Shown here one piece after another: positions 57,885 to 64,000 of a DNA stretch of 64,000 nt. Both the position numbers and the translations under genes were made by a program. The notes under the pieces were generated by a model. The model was not told where the DNA came from. It was given only the letters and a program-made list of their open reading frames with translations, and did not search any database. This DNA is from JAPLST01 sp964397565 (GTDB taxonomy: Bacteria > Auribacterota > UBA3054 > JAPLST01): the NCBI GenBank assembly GCA_964397565.1, contig CAYNJC010000008.1:62001-126000 (forward strand), read 5' to 3'. Positions within the stretch are counted from its first letter, which is position 1, and each line of letters starts with the position of its first letter.

Positions 57885-59000
57885 CTACCCCATTTCTACC
57901 GCGACCTGCTGAAGATTGAAGGCATAGTAGGGACATTGGTCGCCCACCTGCTGGAAATCGGTCCACACGAGCCAAAACGACTTCCCGTCCGCAGCGATCC
58001 ATTTTGGCGCGATCTGCGGTTGATAGGCCCGCGCATTGGCGTCTCTGTCCGGTGTCCACGCCGTTTCTTCGTGGATTTGCTTCCAAGGCCCCCATGGTTT
58101 TGGCGCGGTCCAGAAGCCTAGGTAACTCGGTTTCTTGAACCACTCGTTGCCTTGCGCGTCACAGCCCATACCCCAATTCGCCATGAGGTATTCGTCGGTC
58201 GGCGCATAATACACGACGCTGGGATGCCATGCGTAGGGATGTATCCTGCGGTTGACCCACCCCGCGGGGAAGGTGCACACGACACGGCGATCTTCGATGC
58301 GTGGCGACCATTCGGCGGAGGCACCCCGCCGGCGCACGAAAAACTCATAGGCGCGGCGATCGAGGATCCGGTCTTGGGGAACCCGGCACATGACCAATTG
58401 GTTCATCGTGCCTTCCACATTGCCGTTCGGCGCATAGATGTAGACAAAGCCATCCGTGTTGTCCTGATAGTTCCTGCCCATCTGGAGCATGGTCAGCAAC
58501 GCGAACGTATCACCGGGCTCCTCGAAGAAGACCATGTTCTCGCGCGACCGTTCCTCCCACGCTTCCCAGCGCACCGGCGTGGAACCATCGCCGTTGTGCC
58601 AGGTCTTGCCTTTGTCCGGCGAGTAGATCAGTTTCGCGCCCACAAAACGAGGTGCGGCTTCAGAGAAGGGCCGGTTCGGCGTGCTGAGAAACTGATAGAT
58701 GCTGTCGCCCAACGCCAAAATGCCGAAATTGTAATAGCGGCTGCATTCCGTTGTTTTCCAGTTGTTCACCAATGCCGGATAGCCAGCAAGGTACTCGAAG
58801 GTCACGTCGGGAGGGGTGCCCTGAACCGCATAGGCGCGACTATTATACGCGGCCTGTGGCATGCCGCGCCAGCCGCTGCCGTCACACAGGCTGACGTACA
58901 TCGTGTCGGCGGCGGCCCAGGTCATGTGCCAGTTGTCGCCCGATCCACCCAGGCGCAGCGTGGTCTCCTCCATACGTCTGATCTTTTTGATCCTTGGCAT
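57885..59000 (-). CDS. DUF4185-type beta-propeller (glycosidase-like)
   Basis: 371 residues, no signal peptide seen at this start. It opens with GSGDNWHMTWAAADTMYVSLCDGSGW, the DUF4185 signature; later blades show SPDKGKTWHNGDGS, NYQDNTDGFVYIYAPNG, HPYAWHPSVVYYAPTDEYLMANWG, FWTAPKPWGPWK and APKWIAADGKSFWLVWTDF. Five-bladed propellers of this kind are related to glycoside hydrolases of clan GH-F/J type. A promoter is 56 bases upstream; first gene of the operon running to the PfkB-HAD fusion. Confidence 0.75.
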   Translation of the reverse strand: MPRIKKIRRMEETTLRLGGSGDNWHMTWAAADTMYVSLCDGSGWRGMPQAAYNSRAYAVQGTPPDVTFEYLAGYPALVNNWKTTECSRYYNFGILALGDSIYQFLSTPNRPFSEAAPRFVGAKLIYSPDKGKTWHNGDGSTPVRWEAWEERSRENMVFFEEPGDTFALLTMLQMGRNYQDNTDGFVYIYAPNGNVEGTMNQLVMCRVPQDRILDRRAYEFFVRRRGASAEWSPRIEDRRVVCTFPAGWVNRRIHPYAWHPSVVYYAPTDEYLMANWGMGCDAQGNEWFKKPSYLGFWTAPKPWGPWKQIHEETAWTPDRDANARAYQPQIAPKWIAADGKSFWLVWTDFQQVGDQCPYYAFNLQQVAVEMG

Positions 59001-59664
59001 AAGTCTGTTTTCTTTGATCCAAATTAATCGCTATTTTTCTTTGCTCAACGTGCAAATTATACCAACAGGCGCCACCTGCGTCAAATTCATCCGGCGGCAG
59101 CTCTGAAATGCCGCTATAGGGAAATGCGTTTTTGAGAGAGGTACTGTCGCCGCGGTTACAGAGCCCGGCGTCCCGACCCGCCGCCCTGCTGCCGCAGGCG
59201 ACCCCCACGCCCTTGCGGCGTGGGTGAAGAAGATTGACCACCCGGCGTGCCGCCGGCCTGGTGGTCCACTCTCCGCTCCCACCGTCCCGTCAACGGAGTG
59301 GACCGGCGGGGAGCGCGCGCACCATGCCCACAACCCTAATAGCGGAATTTCAGGGCAGTGGCTGAAATGCAGATATACGGAAAACCGCGCGGCGTGGACT
59401 ACAGAATTATCCATGGCGAACGCCGTGATTACAGCTGTAGCATTTGCAGAATCCGCGCCGATCCACGCCGCTGGCGGAACTAGCCAAGCCAGCTGTAGCT
59501 ACATCGGCGGCATCACCGCCGCCAGGAATAAGTAACCACTATCCTGAATTGTCTTCTTCGGGCCTTGGCGCCTTTGTGAAATAAAGAATTGCAGGCAATC
59601 TGTGGTGCATCTGCGTAATCTGCGGATAATCAGGCGGCAGGCCGGCGCGGCCGCACGACCGGCC
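59001..59664. other. Long intergenic region with decayed repeats
   Basis: 664 bases without a supported gene. It contains the carbohydrate operon promoter, a hairpin-rich GC block (59150-59320), two CTGAAATGC(C/A)G-type units near 59102 and 59363, and a diverged copy of the dispersed repeat (59450-59500; ATCCGCGCCGATCCACGCCG, CGGAACTAGCCAAGCCAGCT). Confidence 0.6.
59056..59084 (-). promoter_or_regulatory. Promoter for the carbohydrate operon
   Basis: Minus strand TTGACG (59084-59079), 17 bp, TATAAT (59061-59056); start expected near 59049. Confidence 0.8.
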
Positions 59665-60294
59665 TCAGTTGAAGTCCGACTTCCGCATTTCAATGGACAA
59701 ATTCCGCACGGCGATCTTCTGCTTGGCGTCCGGGTTGAGCGACGACAGAAGGGCTGTGGCAACCACGTTTTTGTTGGGCCGCTTGCCAATCTGCCCATAA
59801 AACCGCACCGTCACCTGCGCCGCTTGGGTCGTGTCCAATGGCACATTGCTGCAGGCAAACGCCACCACGATTTTGCACGAATCCTTGTTGCTAAGCGTGA
59901 GGCGGCACGGCGCGCTGGCCACCTTCGTCAGCACGATACGCCGCCGCGTATCATACACTGCCACCTCAATCGTACCGCTGCCGTTGAAGCCCATGCTGCC
60001 CTTGTCGGGAACCTTGCAAATCACCGTCCCTTCCAGCGTATAGCGTGGCAACTGCGCGAGCCACACTGCCGTCAGGCGCGCGTGGTCCTGGGTGGCCAGG
60101 TCGGCAAACGCCAGTGTCATTTGGCGCCCGTTGTTGCAGAACGTTGCCGTTTGCTCCTGCATGTTGACCCGCGCCACCTCGGCGTGGAACGCGCCGCGCT
60201 TGACGTGGGTCCATGCATTGCTCGCGGCGGCGGCGCCGACGACCGATGCACCGAGCAGCGCAGCGCCGAGGATACCTTTGAACATTCTTCTCAT
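59665..60294 (-). CDS. Secreted SHD1-like protein
   Basis: About 209 residues from ATG 60294, where a clean signal peptide starts (MRRMFKGILGAALLGASVVG, cleavage after GAAAA). The mature N-terminal part, NMQEQTATFCNNGRQMTLAF then DLATQDHARL, resembles the SHD1 (SLA1 homology) domain common in exported planctomycete proteins. The rest is beta-rich (YTLEGTVICKVPDK, AQVTVRFYGQIG, AVRNLSIEMRKSD). Function unknown. The reading frame continues in frame upstream into a methyltransferase fragment, so a longer 256-residue hybrid starting at 60435 is possible. Confidence 0.6.
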   Translation of the reverse strand: MRRMFKGILGAALLGASVVGAAAASNAWTHVKRGAFHAEVARVNMQEQTATFCNNGRQMTLAFADLATQDHARLTAVWLAQLPRYTLEGTVICKVPDKGSMGFNGSGTIEVAVYDTRRRIVLTKVASAPCRLTLSNKDSCKIVVAFACSNVPLDTTQAAQVTVRFYGQIGKRPNKNVVATALLSSLNPDAKQKIAVRNLSIEMRKSDFN

Positions 60295-60435
60295 AAGGTT
60301 GTCGCCCTGAATAAGCATGTTTTCATTGTCCGGATCGCCGCAGGACAGCGCCGGATCATGCTCCAGCAGGCGAAACGGCGCGCGCGGCGCCACCCGCACC
60401 GCCACTTCTCGATTAACCCATTCCAGTGTCGGCAT
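60295..60435 (-). pseudogene. 5' fragment of a Mod-type adenine DNA methyltransferase
   Basis: 47 codons starting MPTLEWVNREV and ending GDPDNENMLIQGDNL. This is the invariant opening of beta-class (type III Mod-like) methyltransferases, which run MPTLxWxGK...VPxxLL...NLLVQGDNL and then ALKALLPxY...IDPPYNTG. Here the gene breaks off exactly after GDNL and is joined in frame to an unrelated secreted protein. A deletion or recombination scar. Confidence 0.7.
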
Positions 60436-60548
60436 AGGTCAGATGTTTCGCAGATGGCGGAATGGGATTATGGGCATCGGTGTCTTCTTATGGGCCAGCA
60501 TACTGCTGCCATAAGGGGTCCGCTGATACGAGTAGTCGGGTTTTGGAC

Positions 60549-61205
60549 TCAAAGGCTGTCCGCAATGAAGCGTTTGACGCCAGACAGCATGTCTTGAACA
60601 TCTGCGGCGTTGTATGCCGTCCAGTCACCATGGGCTGCCTTGTTTCTTAGATCAGCCCAAGCAGTAATCTGCTTTTGCTTGGCAACGTTGTAAACGCCTG
60701 CTTTGCATAGATCAGCATTAATCTTGTCTAGTTTGGCTAACGCGACTCCTTGGCGCGTCGCAATTGCCTTAATCGCGAGTTCAAGTGAGACACCAACCAC
60801 AACACAAGCAGGATCTTTATATCCTGAATCAAGAAGTTCTTGTGCCTGCTCTGTTGCATCGTCCAACACATCTGCCTTGATCAACATCTTCCAATTGAAA
60901 AGGTATCCGCCTTGGTAATCATCCTTGGCTGCAGAAATTATCGCCATAAGCTCTTTGAATGAATACTCCCAAGAGTCATAGCCATTGAATTGCTTGTCGA
61001 ACTCTCTGTAGTGGGCACTGGATTCACCAAAAGCGCACTGGAGTAGACTGATAACGCTCGTACCCCAGCCTTTGATTTCTGGCGAAGAGACTACAAAGTA
61101 CTCTTTGCGATCAATTGTATCAGAATATTCACGCGTCTGAAGAATCTCTTCACCTTTAGCTAAAAGTTCGTCCAATCGTTTGATAACTAGTGCGTCAATT
61201 TTCAT
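60549..61205 (-). CDS. HEPN-domain protein (RNKAAH)
   Basis: 218 residues. C-terminal HEPN-type four-helix bundle (about 105-215): hydrophobic helix CVVVGVSLELAIKAIA, then WADLRNKAAHGDW with the R-x4-H motif (Arg187, Asn188, His192) that forms the RNase active site in HEPN toxins and effectors. The N-terminal half is helical and acidic (LDELLAKGEEIL, YSFKELMAIIS). No MNT nucleotidyltransferase antitoxin is adjacent. It has its own strong promoter and lies in a low-GC stretch with restriction-modification genes, so a defence or abortive-infection role is inferred. Confidence 0.7.
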   Translation of the reverse strand: MKIDALVIKRLDELLAKGEEILQTREYSDTIDRKEYFVVSSPEIKGWGTSVISLLQCAFGESSAHYREFDKQFNGYDSWEYSFKELMAIISAAKDDYQGGYLFNWKMLIKADVLDDATEQAQELLDSGYKDPACVVVGVSLELAIKAIATRQGVALAKLDKINADLCKAGVYNVAKQKQITAWADLRNKAAHGDWTAYNAADVQDMLSGVKRFIADSL

Positions 61206-61566
61206 CTGAGACTCACAAATACCTAACTATCTAATTCTGTGACTACTGGACATCATAATCAAAATACTATACACAAAAGCTGGCAGTTTGTCAAGAAAAT
61301 CAAGCGTACAAGATCCGGCGACGCGTAGAGCGGAAGCATGCTTGGCGGAAAAAAGGCTGCGTCTGTGACAAGCAGCCCGCGCGAACCCGTCAGCGGTGGG
61401 ATGGAGATCGTCCAGAAGAGTGGCCGGATCTGGCCGTTTGTTCTGAAATCTGACATTGTCGTTGATCAAGCGCAATCGTCCCTGAATGGCAATTATTCAC
61501 GCATGATACTATTCCAACCAGCCGAATGTTTTGAACGATTGCGACGGCTGGAAAACAAGGGGTGTT
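61206..61566. other. AT-richer intergenic region with promoter of HEPN gene 1
   Basis: 361 bases; besides the promoter at 61266-61294 no gene or repeat is supported. Base composition is clearly lower in GC than the core of the window. Confidence 0.6.
61266..61294 (-). promoter_or_regulatory. Strong promoter for the HEPN gene at 61205
   Basis: Minus strand TTGACA (61294-61289), 17 bp, TATAGT (61271-61266). Start near 61259; leader about 54 bases. Confidence 0.75.
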
Positions 61567-62322
61567 TCAGTTGCTCTCATGGTTCGGGTATCTATTCTTT
61601 TCTCTATCCCATGTCTGCCTTACACATATTAGTTTGCCAGTTACGTCTTGTCCCACCTTGTCAATGTGCCCATGAAAAAGAAGGTTCCGAAACTTGTTAA
61701 TCTCAAGGAGTTGGTCTCGCAACTCGGGGGTTATCTTCTCGTTTTGATAAAGAGCATTCACCATTTGGCGAAAGGAATAAGATATCATAGGTTCGCCTTG
61801 GTTAGGCACGTAGAGATTCTCGCGTTTCACATAATCTCTTATGTCTTGCTCCAACGCTATGAAATGATGGAAAAATATGCTGGATGGCTGCGTATGTGCT
61901 GGGGGTGGTGTTGTAGTTGTAGTGGTAGTGGTCGCCGCAGCGTAGGCGCGCCGGGCTGCTCTCATATATCGACGCGGTGACACGATACGGATGACGTAAT
62001 ATACAGCAGCAAGCACCGCGGCCACATCCATAAATGTCGCGAAAATCATCACGCCATCGCGCAGTCGGCCGGGATGAGGGTTGAGATATGTTGCGAATAG
62101 ACTAGAGAGGATAGCAAGTCCCGTGATTGTGACCAGCGCCGCCATCTCGCTATGAAGGGAAACCTTAAAGGCTTCTATTACATCATAAAGGGTCGCATCT
62201 TGATCGGCTACTCGATCCATCATTGTGAATGCGAGGGCAACTCCAGCTAGTAGAAAAGCTATGACTGCCGATATGGATTGTGCAGCCGAGCTAAATGCCC
62301 AGTAGTAATTGTCGATATTCAT
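61567..62322 (-). CDS. Membrane-anchored HEPN-like protein (RNLLFH)
   Basis: 251 residues. Three membrane helices (about 10-33, 59-80, 92-114), an Arg-rich stop-transfer (RRYMRAARRAYAAA), a run of eight threonines encoded by a microsatellite, then a cytoplasmic helical domain (about 148-251): FHHFIALEQDIRDYV, SFRQMVNALYQNEKIT, LLEINKFRNLLFHG with R-x4-H (Arg212, Asn213, His217). The arrangement of membrane anchor, flexible linker and HEPN is compatible with an effector acting at the membrane. I recognise no named family. Confidence 0.65.
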   Translation of the reverse strand: MNIDNYYWAFSSAAQSISAVIAFLLAGVALAFTMMDRVADQDATLYDVIEAFKVSLHSEMAALVTITGLAILSSLFATYLNPHPGRLRDGVMIFATFMDVAAVLAAVYYVIRIVSPRRYMRAARRAYAAATTTTTTTTPPPAHTQPSSIFFHHFIALEQDIRDYVKRENLYVPNQGEPMISYSFRQMVNALYQNEKITPELRDQLLEINKFRNLLFHGHIDKVGQDVTGKLICVRQTWDREKNRYPNHESN

Positions 62323-62519
62323 GTTTGTTTTCCATGCCGAGGTATCGTCATGTTTCTCTAGTTCTTATTCTGTCTCCGCAGGCTGTGTCGTGCCTTCTGA
62401 TATGTTTTGGACCGCCGATGGCTCCTTTTTTCGGTTCCAAGTGTGTTATATTTCGTACGCCCTGCATCATGGTTAGGAGCGCAGCGATCATACCATGCAT
62501 GCGGTTGTTCGGCGGCCCC

Positions 62520-62945
62520 TCACACCCATGGCTTCGTGTAGATTGTTCTCCGAAGTGCCAGTGCGCAACGTTTTGCCATCTCTTCCAACGCGGCTTCCTC
62601 TTCTTCGGGTGAAGCCAGCAGGGCTTCGTCTTCCCATGGTTCAGCGACATGGACCCATTTGTTCCGGTATCTTCTAAGGGCCTGAAGTTCCTGCTTCAAG
62701 TCCTGATCCATTTCTGACTTCGCAATCAAGTCTTCGAGACGCTGCTTGCTGGAGCCGCTTTCTGCCCGGAGGTGGGTCTCGACCCCTGCAAGGCCAGTCA
62801 TTATGCTGGCGAGGTGAGCACCGCCTACAAACGCGAGATCGGCGTCTTTGACGAGAAACGTAGCCCACTCGGAAAGGATGACACCGCCCAACATGAGTGT
62901 TTCATCCAGTTCGGCTAAGTAGTCCCATTTCTCTTTTTCTGTCAT
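62520..62945 (-). CDS. Small HEPN-like protein (RNKWVH)
   Basis: 141 residues from ATG 62945 (a TTG at 62966 would add seven). All-helical: LGGVILSEWATFLVKDADLA, ASIMTGLAGVETHLRAES, LEDLIAKSEMDQDLKQELQALRRYRNKWVHV with R-x4-H (Arg94, Asn95, His99 from this start), and an acidic EEEEAALEE helix. Similar free-standing domains are annotated as hypothetical. It sits 67 bases after the restriction enzyme gene on the same strand and could share its transcript. Confidence 0.6.
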   Translation of the reverse strand: MTEKEKWDYLAELDETLMLGGVILSEWATFLVKDADLAFVGGAHLASIMTGLAGVETHLRAESGSSKQRLEDLIAKSEMDQDLKQELQALRRYRNKWVHVAEPWEDEALLASPEEEEAALEEMAKRCALALRRTIYTKPWV

Positions 62946-63012
62946 GAGTTTCTCGTCAAACTTCAACTTCTGATATTGTAAATATTCATTTGTCCTTGAT
63001 CAGCTGCGCTGG

Positions 63013-63675
63013 TTAACTTTCGTCTTTCTTTTCCCAGCGCTCCTTGACCTTCTTGAAATGCTCGATCCTTTTATTGATCTTGCTGATCTCGTGCGGATAG
63101 AACTTGAACAGTGTATCACAGAGTTCCAGCATCCACTTCTTGCGCGTATAGTTCGGCTGCACCTCGATCGTGTCTGCATTGGCAATCTGAATCTGCCCCC
63201 ATCCAAGCGCCCCAATTGTCAGGCACTTCCACGACAGGAACTCAATCGGCACGAAGTGGACGTCCGCTGCTGTCACCTTCGTGCCGTCTATCCGGTAACT
63301 GACCGAGAGCACCACAAAGCAATTCATATCGTCTTCGTAAAAGCGCGCCAGACGCTCAACAGAGGTTAGATTGGGCATGTGGAAGCCTTCCTCCTTCCGA
63401 TGGGTCTTTACGTCTACGACGTAGTAGATATCGTCTGTATCCTTGAATGCCAAGTCCGCCATGGCACGCCGTGCGAAGTCGGCCGAATACTCCTTGCATA
63501 AGTTACCAAGCAAGGCCTTGAACTTATCAGCCAATATGTCTTGGATCGCGTCGCCCGTCGCCCGCGGGCTTGATGCCGTACGTGCGCTCATGAACTCCGG
63601 TTGTGCGTTCAGCAGTTTCTTGATCTTAGCCTCTATCCGGCGGTAGGCGCCGCCATGGAACAGTTTACTTCGCAT
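63013..63675 (-). CDS. Type II restriction endonuclease
   Basis: 220 residues. PD-(D/E)xK-type core: AMADLAFKDTDDIYYVVDVK gives Asp74 and the Asp88-x-Lys90 pair, followed by TH and the MPNLTSVERLARFYEDD helix seen in several type II enzymes. The C terminus is basic and helical (KRIEHFKKVKERWEKKD). Its start overlaps the end of the methyltransferase gene by 11 bases, the expected pairing of a restriction-modification system. Recognition site unknown. Confidence 0.75.
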   Translation of the reverse strand: MRSKLFHGGAYRRIEAKIKKLLNAQPEFMSARTASSPRATGDAIQDILADKFKALLGNLCKEYSADFARRAMADLAFKDTDDIYYVVDVKTHRKEEGFHMPNLTSVERLARFYEDDMNCFVVLSVSYRIDGTKVTAADVHFVPIEFLSWKCLTIGALGWGQIQIANADTIEVQPNYTRKKWMLELCDTLFKFYPHEISKINKRIEHFKKVKERWEKKDES

Positions 63676-64000
63676 ACTTGGTCCTTCCCTCGCGCAAGGA
63701 GAGGGCTAATTGGTTTGTGGCGCTATTGCCGTTGCGTGTGTTTCCGTTCTGATACGCCAGCGTGTTCCGTTCCCAAAACACGCCATCCGAGTATCCCTGA
63801 ATCGTGTTTTCAAACGCGGCCATGGCCAACCTCTTCTCGGTCAAGCAGCAGTATTCAGTGTCGATTTCAATTCCACAATACAGTCGTCCCAGCTTCTTTG
63901 CGACAACAGAGGTCGTTCCAGAACCAAGGAACGGATCAAACACGAGATCGCCTTCGTGAGAACTTGCCAGGATCACCTTTGCCAGTAACTTCTCCGGTTT
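63665..64000 (-). CDS. Beta-class DNA methyltransferase, C-terminal part (cut by window)
   Basis: 112 codons to the window edge, reading KPEKLLAKVILASSHEGDLV then FDPFLGSGTTSVVAKKLGR. The KPxxLL helix, SAM motif I (FDPFLGSGTT) and GIEIDTEYC are the C-terminal motifs of N4-cytosine/N6-adenine methyltransferases with beta order. The catalytic DPPY/SPPY motif lies outside the window. Partner of the restriction enzyme it overlaps. Confidence 0.85.
   Translation of the reverse strand, partial: KPEKLLAKVILASSHEGDLVFDPFLGSGTTSVVAKKLGRLYCGIEIDTEYCCLTEKRLAMAAFENTIQGYSDGVFWERNTLAYQNGNTRNGNSATNQLALSLREGRTKYAK

Noticed and set aside
61227..61475. Small minus-strand open frame upstream of the HEPN gene
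   Set aside because: It overlaps the TTGACA-TATAGT promoter and has no ribosome site or recognised motif.
60549..62945. Classical HEPN-MNT toxin-antitoxin pairs
   Set aside because: No nucleotidyltransferase (GSxxxG...DxD) motif was found in any neighbouring frame.

Overview
The window is about 64 kb of GC-rich chromosome. It probably comes from a member of the PVC/Planctomycetes-Verrucomicrobia-Kiritimatiellota-Lentisphaerota assemblage. The evidence is indirect: a planctomycete-type Gly/Pro-rich 'protocadherin-like' surface protein, a DUF4013-like membrane protein, an SHD1-like secreted protein, a four-helix-bundle 'suffix' protein, PPi-dependent phosphofructokinase, and GC-rich dispersed palindromic repeats. 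No rRNA gene is present, so the phylum is an inference. Genes are dense, often joined by ATGA/GTGA overlaps. Many promoters can be read directly as -35/-10 pairs with 17 bp spacing.

Layout. 1-8.3 kb: metallo-beta-lactamase-fold hydrolase (cut by the window edge), AI-2E-type permease, MurG-like glycosyltransferase, ThrE-type exporter, amidohydrolase, methyltransferase and a coiled-coil membrane protein. 8.5-10.7 kb: fabF and rsmA. 10.8-21.0 kb: flippase, glycosyltransferase and phoB as one overlapping unit, then a candidate Pho box and pstS-pstC-pstA-pstB1-pstB2-phoU-phoR. 21.0-23.8 kb (minus): DUF72 gene, small lipoprotein, epmA, efp and a tRNA-Glu. 24-29.9 kb: BtpA-family gene, pyrG, aspS, a MITE-like repeat and ymdB. 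30-36.6 kb: nadD-rsfS-gmk-proA, M24 peptidase, membrane protein, K+ channel and the four-helix-bundle gene. 36.6-43.7 kb: pfp, methyltransferase, tdh, HEAT protein and putA. 43.9-47.9 kb: three exported proteins, each with its own promoter or ribosome site. 48-52.4 kb: radical SAM/SPASM enzyme, GNAT and a fused ABC exporter in one overlapping operon. 53.6-59 kb (minus): carbohydrate operon with a DUF4185 propeller, an uncharacterised enzyme-like protein, an AGE epimerase and a PfkB-HAD fusion. 59.6-64 kb (minus): lower-GC island with a type II restriction-modification pair, three consecutive genes carrying HEPN RNxxxH motifs, and the orphan 5' end of another DNA methyltransferase.

Most notable. 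(1) The two adjacent PstB ATPases are complementarily degenerate. PstB1 has lost Walker A, Q-loop and H-loop residues but keeps LSGGQ. PstB2 keeps those but has LPLDQ in place of LSGGQ. A PstB1-PstB2 heterodimer would therefore have one canonical and one degenerate ATP site, an arrangement known from asymmetric exporters but not, to my knowledge, described for a phosphate importer. (2) The three-HEPN plus R-M island is a candidate defence module, and one of its HEPN proteins is membrane-anchored. (3) At least a dozen intergenic spots carry degenerate tandem repeats of exactly 7 bp (or 8-9 bp) with unrelated unit sequences. They lie beside start or stop codons and are sometimes read into proteins. 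A four-helix-bundle gene is bracketed by inverted arrays of 9-bp units.
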